The position numbers and the translations under genes were made by a program. From Streptomyces sp. NBC_01446 (lineage in GTDB: Bacteria; Actinomycetota; Actinomycetes; Streptomycetales; Streptomycetaceae), in the NCBI RefSeq assembly GCF_026340095.1, contig NZ_JAPEPO010000001.1, forward strand, positions 1,240,001 through 1,304,000: 64,000 nt of DNA, given 5' to 3'. This document shows positions 43,186 through 51,832 of the stretch, piece after piece (positions within the stretch are counted from its first letter, which is position 1; each line of letters opens with the position of its first letter). The notes under the pieces are model-generated. The model saw only the letters and a program-made list of their open reading frames with translations. It had not been told where the DNA came from and searched no databases.

Positions 43186-43871
43186 TGCCGAAGAAGCCAT
43201 TTCCCTCCTCTGGCGAGCGAACGCATCAGGCTCCGGCCTCGGTTCTGCGCCACGCTGCGATCGGAGGTGTCGTCCTCGCTGTGCTGCTGGCAGTCGCCGG
43301 GCTCCTCGCTTACGTCACACGTCCGGAAAGCCCCGCTTCGGCCAAGGTCACCCAGGCTCCGTCATCCTCCTCGACGTCGGCCTCCGCGTCCGCCGCTCCG
43401 CACGCAGATTCGGCGGTCGCCGCACCGCCGAAGACCAGCGATCCGATCGTCTTCGCCAAGGCCGCCACCAAGGTCCTGTGGACGTACGACACCCGATCTT
43501 CCTCCCAGGCCGAGCACCTGGCCGGCCTCAAAGAGTGGATGACCAGCGAGAAGAAGTACGCGGACTGGACGTCCGTCACGGACCAGGTACCCAGCCTCGT
43601 GCTGTGGTCACGGATGCACGACAACCAGCAGCACGCGAGCGCCACCGTCGGCGAGGGCCACTTCCCGCAGGCGTTCAAGTCGGCCCTGGCTCAGGATCCC
43701 GGCGCGATCACCGAGGCGTACGTCTACGCCGTCACGGTCACCGGCAAGCAGTCCATCACTTGGAAGGGCTCAGGCGCCGGGGCCGAGTCCCGCTCGATAA
43801 CGCTCGCCGTCCAGTGCCGGCCGCACCGGAACTGTGCTCTGGTCGGGGTCCTGCCGAGCGTCGCGCCGTGA
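43185..43871 (+). CDS. single-pass membrane protein of a conjugation system
   Basis: A 228-residue protein with one N-terminal transmembrane helix (AAIGGVVLAVLLAVAGLLAYV, about residues 25-45), a Ser/Ala-rich linker and an extracellular domain ending in two cysteines (VQCRPHRNCALVGVLPS). Its topology recalls VirB8-like assembly factors, but I cannot demonstrate homology. It starts within the stop of the previous gene, so it is co-expressed with it. Confidence 0.65.
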   Translation: MPKKPFPSSGERTHQAPASVLRHAAIGGVVLAVLLAVAGLLAYVTRPESPASAKVTQAPSSSSTSASASAAPHADSAVAAPPKTSDPIVFAKAATKVLWTYDTRSSSQAEHLAGLKEWMTSEKKYADWTSVTDQVPSLVLWSRMHDNQQHASATVGEGHFPQAFKSALAQDPGAITEAYVYAVTVTGKQSITWKGSGAGAESRSITLAVQCRPHRNCALVGVLPSVAP

Positions 43872-43905
43872 CCCACCCCCACAACTCTCGAAACGAGGTG
43901 GCCTG

Positions 43906-45276
43906 ATGGGGGCTTGCGACCTTCCTCTGATGAACACGGTGTGCGCCACCGTGGACGGTGTCGTCGGCGCGACCGGCGAGGCGGTCACGGACGGAATCGG
44001 TGCCTGGATCGCCAAGTCGATGGGTGAGATGGCACAGGCAGCGGCTGATCTGGCGTCGAAGGCCGTCGATCAGACGACGGGCATTGATCTGAACGCCGAG
44101 TGGTTCCGCAGCAACTACGAACTGATCCTGCCTATCGGCCTGATCCTGGCCGTGGGGACGTTCTGTCTGCAACTCACCCGCGCCGCCTGGCGACGGGACG
44201 AGCGAGCCCTCGGCCAGGCGGTTTACGGCACCGTGGCCGGAATCCTGTTCGCCTTCGCTGCCATCGCCTGCACCACCGTCGCGATCACCGTGGTCGACGC
44301 GCTCAGTGCAGGGCTGTTCAAGGCTGCCAACAGTTCGGTGGACGATGCGGTGCGCCGCGTCATCAAGGTCAACGAACTGGGGCCGATGTACGGCCTAGGC
44401 TGGGCCATCCCCTCTCTGATGGCACTCGGCTGCGCGGTGGGCGCCTTCCTTTACTGGGCCGTCATGGTGGCCCGCAAGGTCGGCATCCTGGTGCTCGTCA
44501 CACTGGCCGTGTTCGCCGGGGCCGGCGGCGGCTGGGAGGTCGCCAAGCGGTGGCGGCGTGGCTGGATCGAGGCCACCAGTACCCTGATCGTCTCCAAGCT
44601 CCTGATGACGATCGTGTTCCTGCTGGGCGTCTCGGCCATGGGCAAGTCCGACGCCAACGACGGGCTCAGCGCCCTGTCCGATGCACTCGCGGGCATCGTC
44701 GTGATGGTCCTCGTCATGCTCTGCCCATATGCGACCTACAAGTTCGTGCACTGGGCAGCCGACGGCGGTGGCCATGACGACATGCACCGCTCCGGTATCG
44801 CCGGCATGGCGGTGGCCGCTGGCGCGGCCAAGACCGCAGGTCAGCTCACCATGCAGGCCGGTATGGGGATGCGTGCTCCGCAGGGTCCGGCGAAGGTGCC
44901 GGGCCAGGGACCGGATGGTGTTGCCTCCGGGATCGATCCGACCGGCGGCTCTGGCGGAGATGAGAAGCCGAACCAGGCCCACTTCCGCTTCGGCGAGGCC
45001 CCGAACGCCTCCGGCGACAAGGGCCGGGCGCTGATCCGCCGCCCTCCCACGGACGGCGACCGGGGAGTACCTCTCATCCAGCGCCCCGGCCAGGGTTCCG
45101 CGAGCGACTCGGCTCCAGTGGCCTCGGCGCCAACACCACAGGGTGCCTCCGTCGCCCCGCCGCGGGTCGCGCACCAGGATCCGCCGGCGCCACAACGAGG
45201 CGGACCTGCGCCGCAAGGCGGTGCCACCCCGCAACGGTGGGTCTATCCCGCGCCGCCGGGTGATTCGGGCCCATAG
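43906..45276 (+). CDS. VirB6/TrbL-like polytopic membrane protein (SCO6881-type)
   Basis: A 456-residue membrane protein. It has about six transmembrane helices between residues 65 and 290 (ELILPIGLILAVGTFCLQL, AVYGTVAGILFAFAAIACTTVAITVV, MYGLGWAIPSLMALGCAVGAFLYWAVMVARKVGILVLVTLAVFAGAGGGWE, LIVSKLLMTIVFLLGVSAM, IVVMVLVMLCPYATYKFVHW). A long Gly/Pro-rich cytoplasmic tail follows. This is the integral channel component position in actinobacterial conjugation loci. ATG at 43906 has GAGGTGG upstream; the frame further left is antisense shadow. Confidence 0.78.
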   Translation: MGACDLPLMNTVCATVDGVVGATGEAVTDGIGAWIAKSMGEMAQAAADLASKAVDQTTGIDLNAEWFRSNYELILPIGLILAVGTFCLQLTRAAWRRDERALGQAVYGTVAGILFAFAAIACTTVAITVVDALSAGLFKAANSSVDDAVRRVIKVNELGPMYGLGWAIPSLMALGCAVGAFLYWAVMVARKVGILVLVTLAVFAGAGGGWEVAKRWRRGWIEATSTLIVSKLLMTIVFLLGVSAMGKSDANDGLSALSDALAGIVVMVLVMLCPYATYKFVHWAADGGGHDDMHRSGIAGMAVAAGAAKTAGQLTMQAGMGMRAPQGPAKVPGQGPDGVASGIDPTGGSGGDEKPNQAHFRFGEAPNASGDKGRALIRRPPTDGDRGVPLIQRPGQGSASDSAPVASAPTPQGASVAPPRVAHQDPPAPQRGGPAPQGGATPQRWVYPAPPGDSGP

Positions 45277-45363
45277 CCCGTAGCTGATGGGGCGGCCGCA
45301 GGCCCAGCCCAGCCGCCCGCCCCTCCCCCTTCCTTCGCCTCACGTTCCAAGGACGGCTTCGCC

Positions 45364-46833
45364 ATGCACTCCGACTCTCCTCACCCCGGCAGTCAGGTCA
45401 CCGTGAAGTTCCCACACCGCTCACGCCGTGGCGTGCTGCTCGGCCTCTCGGCCCCGCAGCTGATCCTCGTCGCGGTCACCGGCCTGCTCCTGCTCGCGGT
45501 GCTGCTCTCAGCTGGCGTGACCGGGGCGCTCAAGCTCATACCGCTGTGGGCTCTGGCACTCGCGGCAGTCTTCATGCGCCACCGTGGGCGCTCGCTCGCC
45601 GACTGGGCGCCGATCGTGGTCCGTTACGCGCTGCGTCGCTTCCAGGGCCAGTTGATCTGGCTCACCCGGCCCTCGACCCGGCCACAGCGCGAGGGCCTGC
45701 TCCACCTTCCCGGAACGGCTGCATCGCTGCGCGTGGCCACCGCTCCGGACGGCCGCTTCGGCGCAGTGCACGACCCGCACGAGGGCACCCTCACCGCCGT
45801 GGTCAAGGTCTCCTCCCGCGCCTTCGCCCTGCTAGACCCAGCCACCCAGACCAGCAACGTATCCGGCTGGGGCCGCACGCTCGCCGCACTCGCGCGCACC
45901 GGGCACATCGCCCGCGTCCAGGTCCTGGAACGCACCGTCCCCGACTCCGGTGACGCGCTGAACCGTTACTGGAATCAGCACGGCGATGCGCAGTCGCCGC
46001 TGGCCGGACCCATCTACCGTGACTTGCTGAGCGCCGCTGGTCCGGCCGCCGCCCCGCACGAGGCATACGTAGCCCTGGCCCTCGACCTCAAGGCGGCCCG
46101 CCGCCTGATCAACCAGGCCGGCGGCGGTCTCACCGGCGGCTTCGCCGTCCTGGCCCAGCTCACCTCCACCTTCGACCAGGCCGCTCGCAACTCCGGCCTC
46201 ATGCCGAGCAATTGGCTGCACGCGACCCAGATCGCCGCCGTGATCCGCACCGCGTATGACCCCAAGGTGTCGGCCGCCCTCGACCAGTGGTCCGCCTCGG
46301 GACGCCCGCAAGCCGACCCGGCTGCCGCTGGTCCCGTCGTCCTGGTCGAGAAGGCCGACCGGATCCACACCGACTCGGCCCACCACGCCACATTCTGGAT
46401 CGAGAACTGGCCGCGCATCGAGACGTCGCCCGGCTTCCTTCACCAGCTCCTGTTCACCTCCGGCGTGCGCCGCACCCTGTCGCTGACGTATGAGCCCAAG
46501 GGACTGGACTCCGCACTCAAGGACGTACAGCGCAAGAAGGCCACCGTGATCGCGGACGCCGCCGAGCGAGCCCGCAAGGGGCAGGTCGATTCCGAGGAGG
46601 ACTCGGTCGAGTACGCCGACATCAAGCAGCGCGAACGCCAGCTCATCGCCGGGCACGCTGATGTCGCCCTCACCGGCCTGCTCACCGTCAGCGCCGACAG
46701 CGACGAACAGCTCAACGCCGCCTGCGCCGCGATCGAGACCGCCGCCGTCGCCGCGCTCATCGATCTGCGCCCGCTGACCTGGCAGCAGGCCGAAGCCTTC
46801 ACCAACGCCGCCCTGCCACTCGCCCGCCCGTAG
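45364..46833 (+). CDS. SCO6880-family conjugation protein
   Basis: A 489-residue protein. The N terminus has two adjacent transmembrane helices (LSAPQLILVAVTGLLLLAVLL and ALKLIPLWALALAAVFM, residues about 30-70) as in PrgI/VirB3-like proteins. The rest resembles an N-terminal VirB4-like domain without a Walker motif: VATAPDGRFGAVHDPHEGTLTAVVKVSSRAFALLD, and FLHQLLFTSGVRRTLSLTYEPKGLDSALKDVQRKKATVIADAAERAR. This is the SCO6880 family, conserved beside SCO6881-type proteins. It normally sits upstream of the conjugative ATPase genes, which are absent here. Confidence 0.82.
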   Translation: MHSDSPHPGSQVTVKFPHRSRRGVLLGLSAPQLILVAVTGLLLLAVLLSAGVTGALKLIPLWALALAAVFMRHRGRSLADWAPIVVRYALRRFQGQLIWLTRPSTRPQREGLLHLPGTAASLRVATAPDGRFGAVHDPHEGTLTAVVKVSSRAFALLDPATQTSNVSGWGRTLAALARTGHIARVQVLERTVPDSGDALNRYWNQHGDAQSPLAGPIYRDLLSAAGPAAAPHEAYVALALDLKAARRLINQAGGGLTGGFAVLAQLTSTFDQAARNSGLMPSNWLHATQIAAVIRTAYDPKVSAALDQWSASGRPQADPAAAGPVVLVEKADRIHTDSAHHATFWIENWPRIETSPGFLHQLLFTSGVRRTLSLTYEPKGLDSALKDVQRKKATVIADAAERARKGQVDSEEDSVEYADIKQRERQLIAGHADVALTGLLTVSADSDEQLNAACAAIETAAVAALIDLRPLTWQQAEAFTNAALPLARP

Positions 46834-46877
46834 CGCACCCCAGCACCACCGACCGCGCTCAACCGAAGGGCACCATC

Positions 46878-47270
46878 ATGCCGACCGAGCCCTTGCCCGA
46901 ACTGGCGGAGGACTTCGTCCCGTTCGCCACCGCCGCGCTCGACTTCCACCAGGCCATCAACATGCCCGTCGCCCCGGTAGCTGCCAGTCGCACCGAACTG
47001 GACGCCTTGCACGCCCACCTTGTGGCCCTGTACGGGCTGCTCGACGCGCACGCCGTGCGCACCGCCGCGGTCGACGATGCCGAGGGCGATCACCTCAGGG
47101 CCTGTCGGATCCGGCTGTGGCAAGCAGCCGAACACCTCCACGCAGCCTTCCACGCGGCGCCGCATCCAGGCGCCGGCCGCCACCCCACCCGCGAGGCGTG
47201 CCGGGACCGGCTGCCCGAGGGCGCGCCCGAACTCACCGTGTGCCAGCGCCATCTGGCGGCCTCCGCCCGA
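46878..47270 (+). pseudogene. conjugation-locus hypothetical gene, 3' truncated
   Basis: ATG at 46878 begins MPTEPLPELAEDFVPFATAALDFHQAINMPVAPVAASRTELDALHAHLVALYGLLDAH. It is a small soluble protein encoded immediately after the SCO6880-type gene. Around base 47262-47280 its sequence changes abruptly to that of a TetR gene in another frame, and the ORF continues only as a shadow to 47666. The 3' end and every later conjugation gene (ATPase, coupling protein) are missing. This is the right boundary of the island. Confidence 0.6.
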
Positions 47271-47271
47271 G

Positions 47272-47874
47272 TTCGCCCGCGGCCCGTACGCCAAGACGGC
47301 GGCGCGGCGGGCGGCGATCGTCCGGTCGGCGCGCGACAGCTTCGCCGAGAACGGGTTCACGAAGGCGTCGCTCCGGGACATCGCCGTGCGGGCCGGCATC
47401 ACCCATGCCGGACTGCTGCACCACTTCAGCAGCAAGGACGAGCTCCTCGCGGCCGTACTCGCCGAGCGCGACGAGGCGGAGTGGCAGCTCGGCCTGGCCA
47501 AGGTCGCGGACATGGGCGAGCTGGCACCGTTCATCGGCGAGTTGCTGCGCCACCATCAGAAGGCCCCCGAGCTGATGCGCCTGTGGATCGAGCTCGCCGC
47601 GGCCGCCTCACGCCCGGAGCATCCGGCGCACACCTATTTCGTCCAGCGCTACGGCAAGAGCCGTGAGAACTTCGCCCTCGGCATGCGGGACATGTCCGAG
47701 CGCGGCGAGTTGCACGAGGGCCTCGATCCCGGCCACGCGGCCACACTCCTCCAGGCCGTGTTGAACGGACTGCAGCTTCAGTGGCTGCTCGACCAGGATC
47801 TCGACATCGTCGGCCCGATGCTGGCCTTCATGCACCTGGTGTTCCCCCAAGAAGCGGAGGAGGACAAGGCGTGA
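47272..47874 (+). pseudogene. TetR-family regulator, 5' truncated
   Basis: Recognisable TetR sequence begins abruptly at ARGPYAKTAARRAAIVRSARDSFAENGFTKASLRDIAVRAGITHAGLLHHFSSKDELLAAVL. It continues to a normal C terminus (DLDIVGPMLAFMHLVFPQEAEEDKA, stop 47872-47874). Only a few N-terminal residues and the start codon are missing. The frame is open upstream to ATG 47020 through unrelated conjugation sequence (in a different frame from that gene), so a chimeric product could be made. It is very similar in style to the TetR gene at 48263-48880. Without its own promoter it is probably silent. Confidence 0.7.
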
Positions 47875-48262
47875 CCCCTGGCCCCCCTTGCGCAGCTGGT
47901 CGGCATTGGCTGCTGGCACGTCGAGCCCGTTCACCCTCGGCTTGTGGAATACGCCGTCCGACGAACTCGTCTGCTCCGCACGGTCGTTGCGCACCGGCCT
48001 GACGCGATCGGCGTCGGAGTGACCTCGGTTCACATCGCGGTGTCGGCCGGCGGTCAGGCGTCTGTGGTCGAGACTGGCCGGACCCTCGGCACGGATACCG
48101 CGTTCGTGGCGATCCCGCTGCTCGTGCAGGACTTCGGCGGCCGGGCAGGATCCGCCTCGGCTTTTACAACCATCACTTCGAGTGGGTTCGATCCGACTGC
48201 CGGACGGATCCCCCACCTTCGACGTCCTGTGGGCGCAGGGGGCGAACTCACCGCGCTCTGCC
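47875..48262. other. Gene-free stretch between two tetR genes
   Basis: About 390 bases without a supported gene. The plus-strand frame 47944-48309 has no recognisable homology and overlaps the end of the minus-strand tetR. No terminator or operator stands out. Confidence 0.45.
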
Positions 48263-48880
48263 TCAGTCGTTCTCCTCAGCCGACTCGGGTCCGATCACCG
48301 CCCGCATGAAAATCTCCAGCAGGCGCAGTGCGTCCTGGGACGGGTCGAGGAGGGTCTGGATCCGCAGCCCGTCCATCATCGCGAGCACCATGACCACCTT
48401 CTCGTCGGCGGTTACCTCGGGGCTGTCGTACGCCGTGCGCAGACTGCTGGTCCGGAACCGCGTACGCATCCGCTCACGCCGCTTGGCGAAGAAGTCGTGC
48501 GCCGGATGGTCCGGACTGGTCGCGGCAACGGCCAGCGCCATCCAGTTGCGCTGGTAGGCGGGATCGGCGAACTCGTCGGCGAGGACCGCACTGAGCACCG
48601 CGGGCCCTGCCGTGCCCAAGGCAATGATCCGGGCGGCCTGTTCCTCCTCGTCCGCCTCGCGCAGCGCTAGAGCAGCGAGAAGAAGTTCCTCCTTGCCGGA
48701 GAAGTGACGCAGCAGCGCGGCGTGCGTGACCCCGGCGCGGGCCGCGATGTCGCGCAGTGAGGCCCGCTCGAAGCCGTGCTCGGCGAAGCCCGCCAGGGCA
48801 GCCCGGACGATCTCGAGCCGCCGGGCCGGCGTGGTGGCGTACTGCCCCCGGCGGCGGGTGCCGGTGGTCGACGAACTCAT
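48263..48880 (-). CDS. TetR-family regulator of the sugar genes
   Basis: A 205-residue regulator. The helix-turn-helix is RGQYATTPARRLEIVRAALAGFAEHGFERASLRDIAARAGVTHAALLRHFSGKEELLLAAL (residues about 10-70); the C-terminal domain resembles TetR_C_6-like ligand domains. ATG at 48880 (MSSSTTGTRRRG) is preferred to the upstream frame start at 48910. It is divergent from the GH1 gene, with 197 bp in between, so it probably controls the GH1-transporter-rhamnosidase group. The ligand is unknown. Confidence 0.85.
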   Translation of the reverse strand: MSSSTTGTRRRGQYATTPARRLEIVRAALAGFAEHGFERASLRDIAARAGVTHAALLRHFSGKEELLLAALALREADEEEQAARIIALGTAGPAVLSAVLADEFADPAYQRNWMALAVAATSPDHPAHDFFAKRRERMRTRFRTSSLRTAYDSPEVTADEKVVMVLAMMDGLRIQTLLDPSQDALRLLEIFMRAVIGPESAEEND

Positions 48881-49077
48881 GGTGCCTCCTGCGCCGTTTA
48901 CCCGTGACACCAGATACGTACCAGGGTCTTGCCCCCTGCCGCTGCCCAGGAGTTAAATCTCGATCGAAAAGTAGCCAGGGTGGTTACATTCCATCTGTGC
49001 CCGCTCAGCACGGGATCCCGGCGTATCCCGACCGCCCCTCCCCGTCTTCTCTCTTCTCCTTTCTCAAGGACCACTTC

Positions 49078-50267
49078 ATGGACAAGCCGGCGTTTCTCTG
49101 GGGCGCCTCGACCGCGCCGCACCAGATCGAGGCAACAACGTCACGAGCGACTGGTGGGCCCGCGAGGGCCAGATGCCCGGCATGGAGCGCAGCGGCGACG
49201 CCGTCGACAGCTACCACCGCTACGAGGAGGACATGCGCCTCCTCGCGGACGCAGGCCTCGACGCGTACCGCTTCGGCATCGAGTGGGCCCGTGTGGAGCC
49301 GATTCCCGGACACTTCTCACGGGCCGAACTCGCGCACTACCGGCGCATGATCGACACCGCGCTCCGCCTCGGCCTCATCCCTGTCATCACCTTGCACCAC
49401 TTCACGAATCCGCAGTGGTTCGCCGAGGAGGGCGGATGGCTCGGAGAGAGGGCCGTCGACCGGTTCGTCTCCTATGTGGAAGAGGTCACCGGCATCCTCG
49501 GCGACGTGCCGTACGTCGTCACCATGAACGAGCCCAACATGCTGGCGATGATGCTCACCATCGAACGCCGGATGCGGGAGCGCCCCGCCGACAGCTGGCA
49601 CAGCCCGACCGTGGACAACGACCCACGCCCCACCCTGCCCGCGCCGGACCCCGAGATCGGTGCCGTGCTCGTCAAAGCCCACCACGCCGTCCGCGACATC
49701 GTGCGCGCCCGCACCGGCGCCGCGGTCGGCTGGACGGTGGCCAACCGTGCCTTCGTCGCCCGGCCGGGAGCCGAGGAGAAGCTACGCGAGCTGGAGCACA
49801 TCTGGGAGGACCTGTACCTGGAGGCGGCATGCGGCGACGACTTCGTGGGCGTCCAGTCATACTCCAGCCAGTGGGTCGGCGAGGACGGCATCGAGCCCCA
49901 CCCGCCGCACCCCGACAACACCCTGGTCGGCACCGCGTACCGGCCCGACGCGCTCGGCATGGCGGTCCGCCACACCTGGGACGTCACGGGCGGCGTCCCG
50001 GTCCTCGTCACCGAGAACGGCATCGCGACCGCGGACGACGAGCGCCGCATCGCCTACACCGACGAGGCGCTGCGCCACCTGTTCGCGGCGGCCGACGAGG
50101 GCATCGACGTACGCGGATATCTGCACTGGAGTGCCCTCGACAACTACGAGTGGGGGCACTGGGAGCCGACGTTCGGCCTGATCGCCGTCGACCGCGAGAC
50201 CTTCGTACGCACCCCGAAGCCCAGCCTGGCGTGGCTCGGCGAGGTCGCACGCCGCGGCCGCCCCTGA
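49078..50267 (+). pseudogene. GH1 beta-glucosidase, single frameshift
   Basis: The gene starts at ATG 49078 (MDKPAFLWGASTAPHQIE, the GH1 N-terminal signature). After IEA the frame is wrong; the correct reading NNVTSDWWAREGQMPGMERSGDAVDSYHRYEEDMRLL begins one frame over at about 49134, as if one G were missing from GAGGGCAAC. From there the enzyme is complete: acid/base in YVVTMNEPNMLAMM, nucleophile in VLVTENGIATADD and the aglycone-site WSALDNYEWGHWEPTFGLIAVD. It would otherwise encode about 397 residues and hydrolyse beta-glucosides in the cytoplasm. A sequencing error is possible; so is recent inactivation. Confidence 0.85.
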
Positions 50268-50385
50268 CGCATCGACTGCCCGGGCGACGCGCCGTGAGCG
50301 CCCCACAGTTCATGCATCCGACGCACCCCACTTCCCGCACGTCCCACCCCACACACTCTCGTGCCCCTTTGACAACGGAGTCACC

Positions 50386-51696
50386 GTGAAGGACGAGACA
50401 CCCCTGTCCGGCAGCCGCGCCGGCCCGGCCACGGCCCTCGAGCCGCCCCCCTCCGCCGCCGGACCCCGCCGGGTCTCGGCCGGTTACCTGTTCTGGATGG
50501 TCGCCGCCAACTTCGGCGTCTCCATGGCCTATGTCCTCCCCCTGACGTACACCCTGACCCTGCGCATCGACCAGCTGGCGCCGGGCCGGGAGGAGGTGCT
50601 CGGATACGTCACCGGCATCGCCCAGGTCGTCTACCTCGTCGCGAGCCCCCTGCTCGGCATCTGGAGCGACCGGACCTGCAGCCCTCTCGGCCGCCGACAG
50701 CCGTTCCTGGTCGGCGGCAGCGTCCTCGGCCTCGTGGCCCTCACCTCCATTTCCCTGGCCCCGAGCCTGTTCCTCATCGAGGTCGGCTGGATCGTCGCGA
50801 TGTTGGGCTGGGCGACCGCTTCCCAGGCGATCCTCACCCTCCAGGCCGACCGGGTTCCCGAGGAGCAGCGCGGCAAAGTCTCCGGACTCACCGCCGCCAC
50901 CGGGCAGATCAGCCCCGTGATCGGCATCGCCGTCGCCGCGGTTCTGCCGGGCACCCTCCTCGTCTTCGTCGTGCCCGGTGTGCTGGGTCTGGCCCTCGCG
51001 ATGACGTTTGCGGTGCGCGGCCCCGAACCCGACTCCCGTACCACGATCACGGCAGCGGAGCCGGTGTCGCTCAAGAAGATCCTGGCGAGCTATGTCTTCA
51101 ACCCGCGCAGGCACCCCGACTTCGGGTGGAACTGGCTCGGCAGGTTCGTCTTCTTCATGGGCCTGTACTTCAACACCACCTTCAGCACCTTCTTCTACTC
51201 GCAGCGGCTCGACCTGCCGGTGAAGGATGTGGCGGGGGCGGTCGCGACGGCCGGCATGGTGGGCATCGTCGCGGCGATGGCCGGGGCGGTCGGCGGCGGG
51301 TTCCTCTCCGACAGGCTGGCCCGCAGACGGCTGTTCACGATGATCGGCGCGGTGTTGTTCACCTGCGGCGCGGTCGTGGAGGCGTTCGCTTACTCCTTCC
51401 CTATGCTGGTCGTCGGCTCGGTGCTGATGCAGCTGGCCATCGCCGCGTTCTCGTCGGTCGACCAGGCGATCGCCATGGCGGTCCTCCCGGACCGCGGCGA
51501 AGCCGGCCGCTACATGGCGGCGGTCGCCTTCTCGCAGAAGATTCCGAGCGCCCTGGCCCCGTTGATCGCTCCCGTGATCATCGCCCTGAGCACCTCCGGT
51601 GACACCAAGAACTACACCGCGCTCTATCTCACCGGCGCCGTCTTCGCCCTGATCGTCGGCCTGTTGATCGTGACGCGCGTGCGGTCGGTTCGCTGA
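50386..51696 (+). CDS. MFS sugar transporter (GPH/SLC45-like)
   Basis: A 436-residue, 12-helix transporter. The first helix region (YLFWMVAANFGVSMAYVLPLTYTLTLRID) and the motif SPLLGIWSDRTCSPLGRRQPFLVGG resemble the sucrose/maltose permease branch (GPH/SLC45-like) of the superfamily; the second half carries GGGFLSDRLARRRLFTMIGAVLF. The GTG at 50386 begins VKDETPLSGSR. It lies between a beta-glucosidase and a rhamnosidase gene, on the same strand, so it probably imports the glycoside they act on. No frame defect is seen. Confidence 0.85.
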   Translation: MKDETPLSGSRAGPATALEPPPSAAGPRRVSAGYLFWMVAANFGVSMAYVLPLTYTLTLRIDQLAPGREEVLGYVTGIAQVVYLVASPLLGIWSDRTCSPLGRRQPFLVGGSVLGLVALTSISLAPSLFLIEVGWIVAMLGWATASQAILTLQADRVPEEQRGKVSGLTAATGQISPVIGIAVAAVLPGTLLVFVVPGVLGLALAMTFAVRGPEPDSRTTITAAEPVSLKKILASYVFNPRRHPDFGWNWLGRFVFFMGLYFNTTFSTFFYSQRLDLPVKDVAGAVATAGMVGIVAAMAGAVGGGFLSDRLARRRLFTMIGAVLFTCGAVVEAFAYSFPMLVVGSVLMQLAIAAFSSVDQAIAMAVLPDRGEAGRYMAAVAFSQKIPSALAPLIAPVIIALSTSGDTKNYTALYLTGAVFALIVGLLIVTRVRSVR

Positions 51697-51832
51697 GTCA
51701 GACACCCCAGCATCCTCATGAAACGCTTCGGAGATCGACGACCATGTACGCAGCTCCCCCGGAGAACCTGGCCAGGGACGGGTCGGCCGTCCGCGGCCCC
51801 AGGCCCACCGGGCGACCATAGACGGCGCCGCC

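Noticed and set aside
48170..48215. Sequence GGGTTCGATCC resembling a tRNA T arm
   Set aside because: The flanking bases do not pair as a T stem and no acceptor, D or anticodon arm can be drawn.
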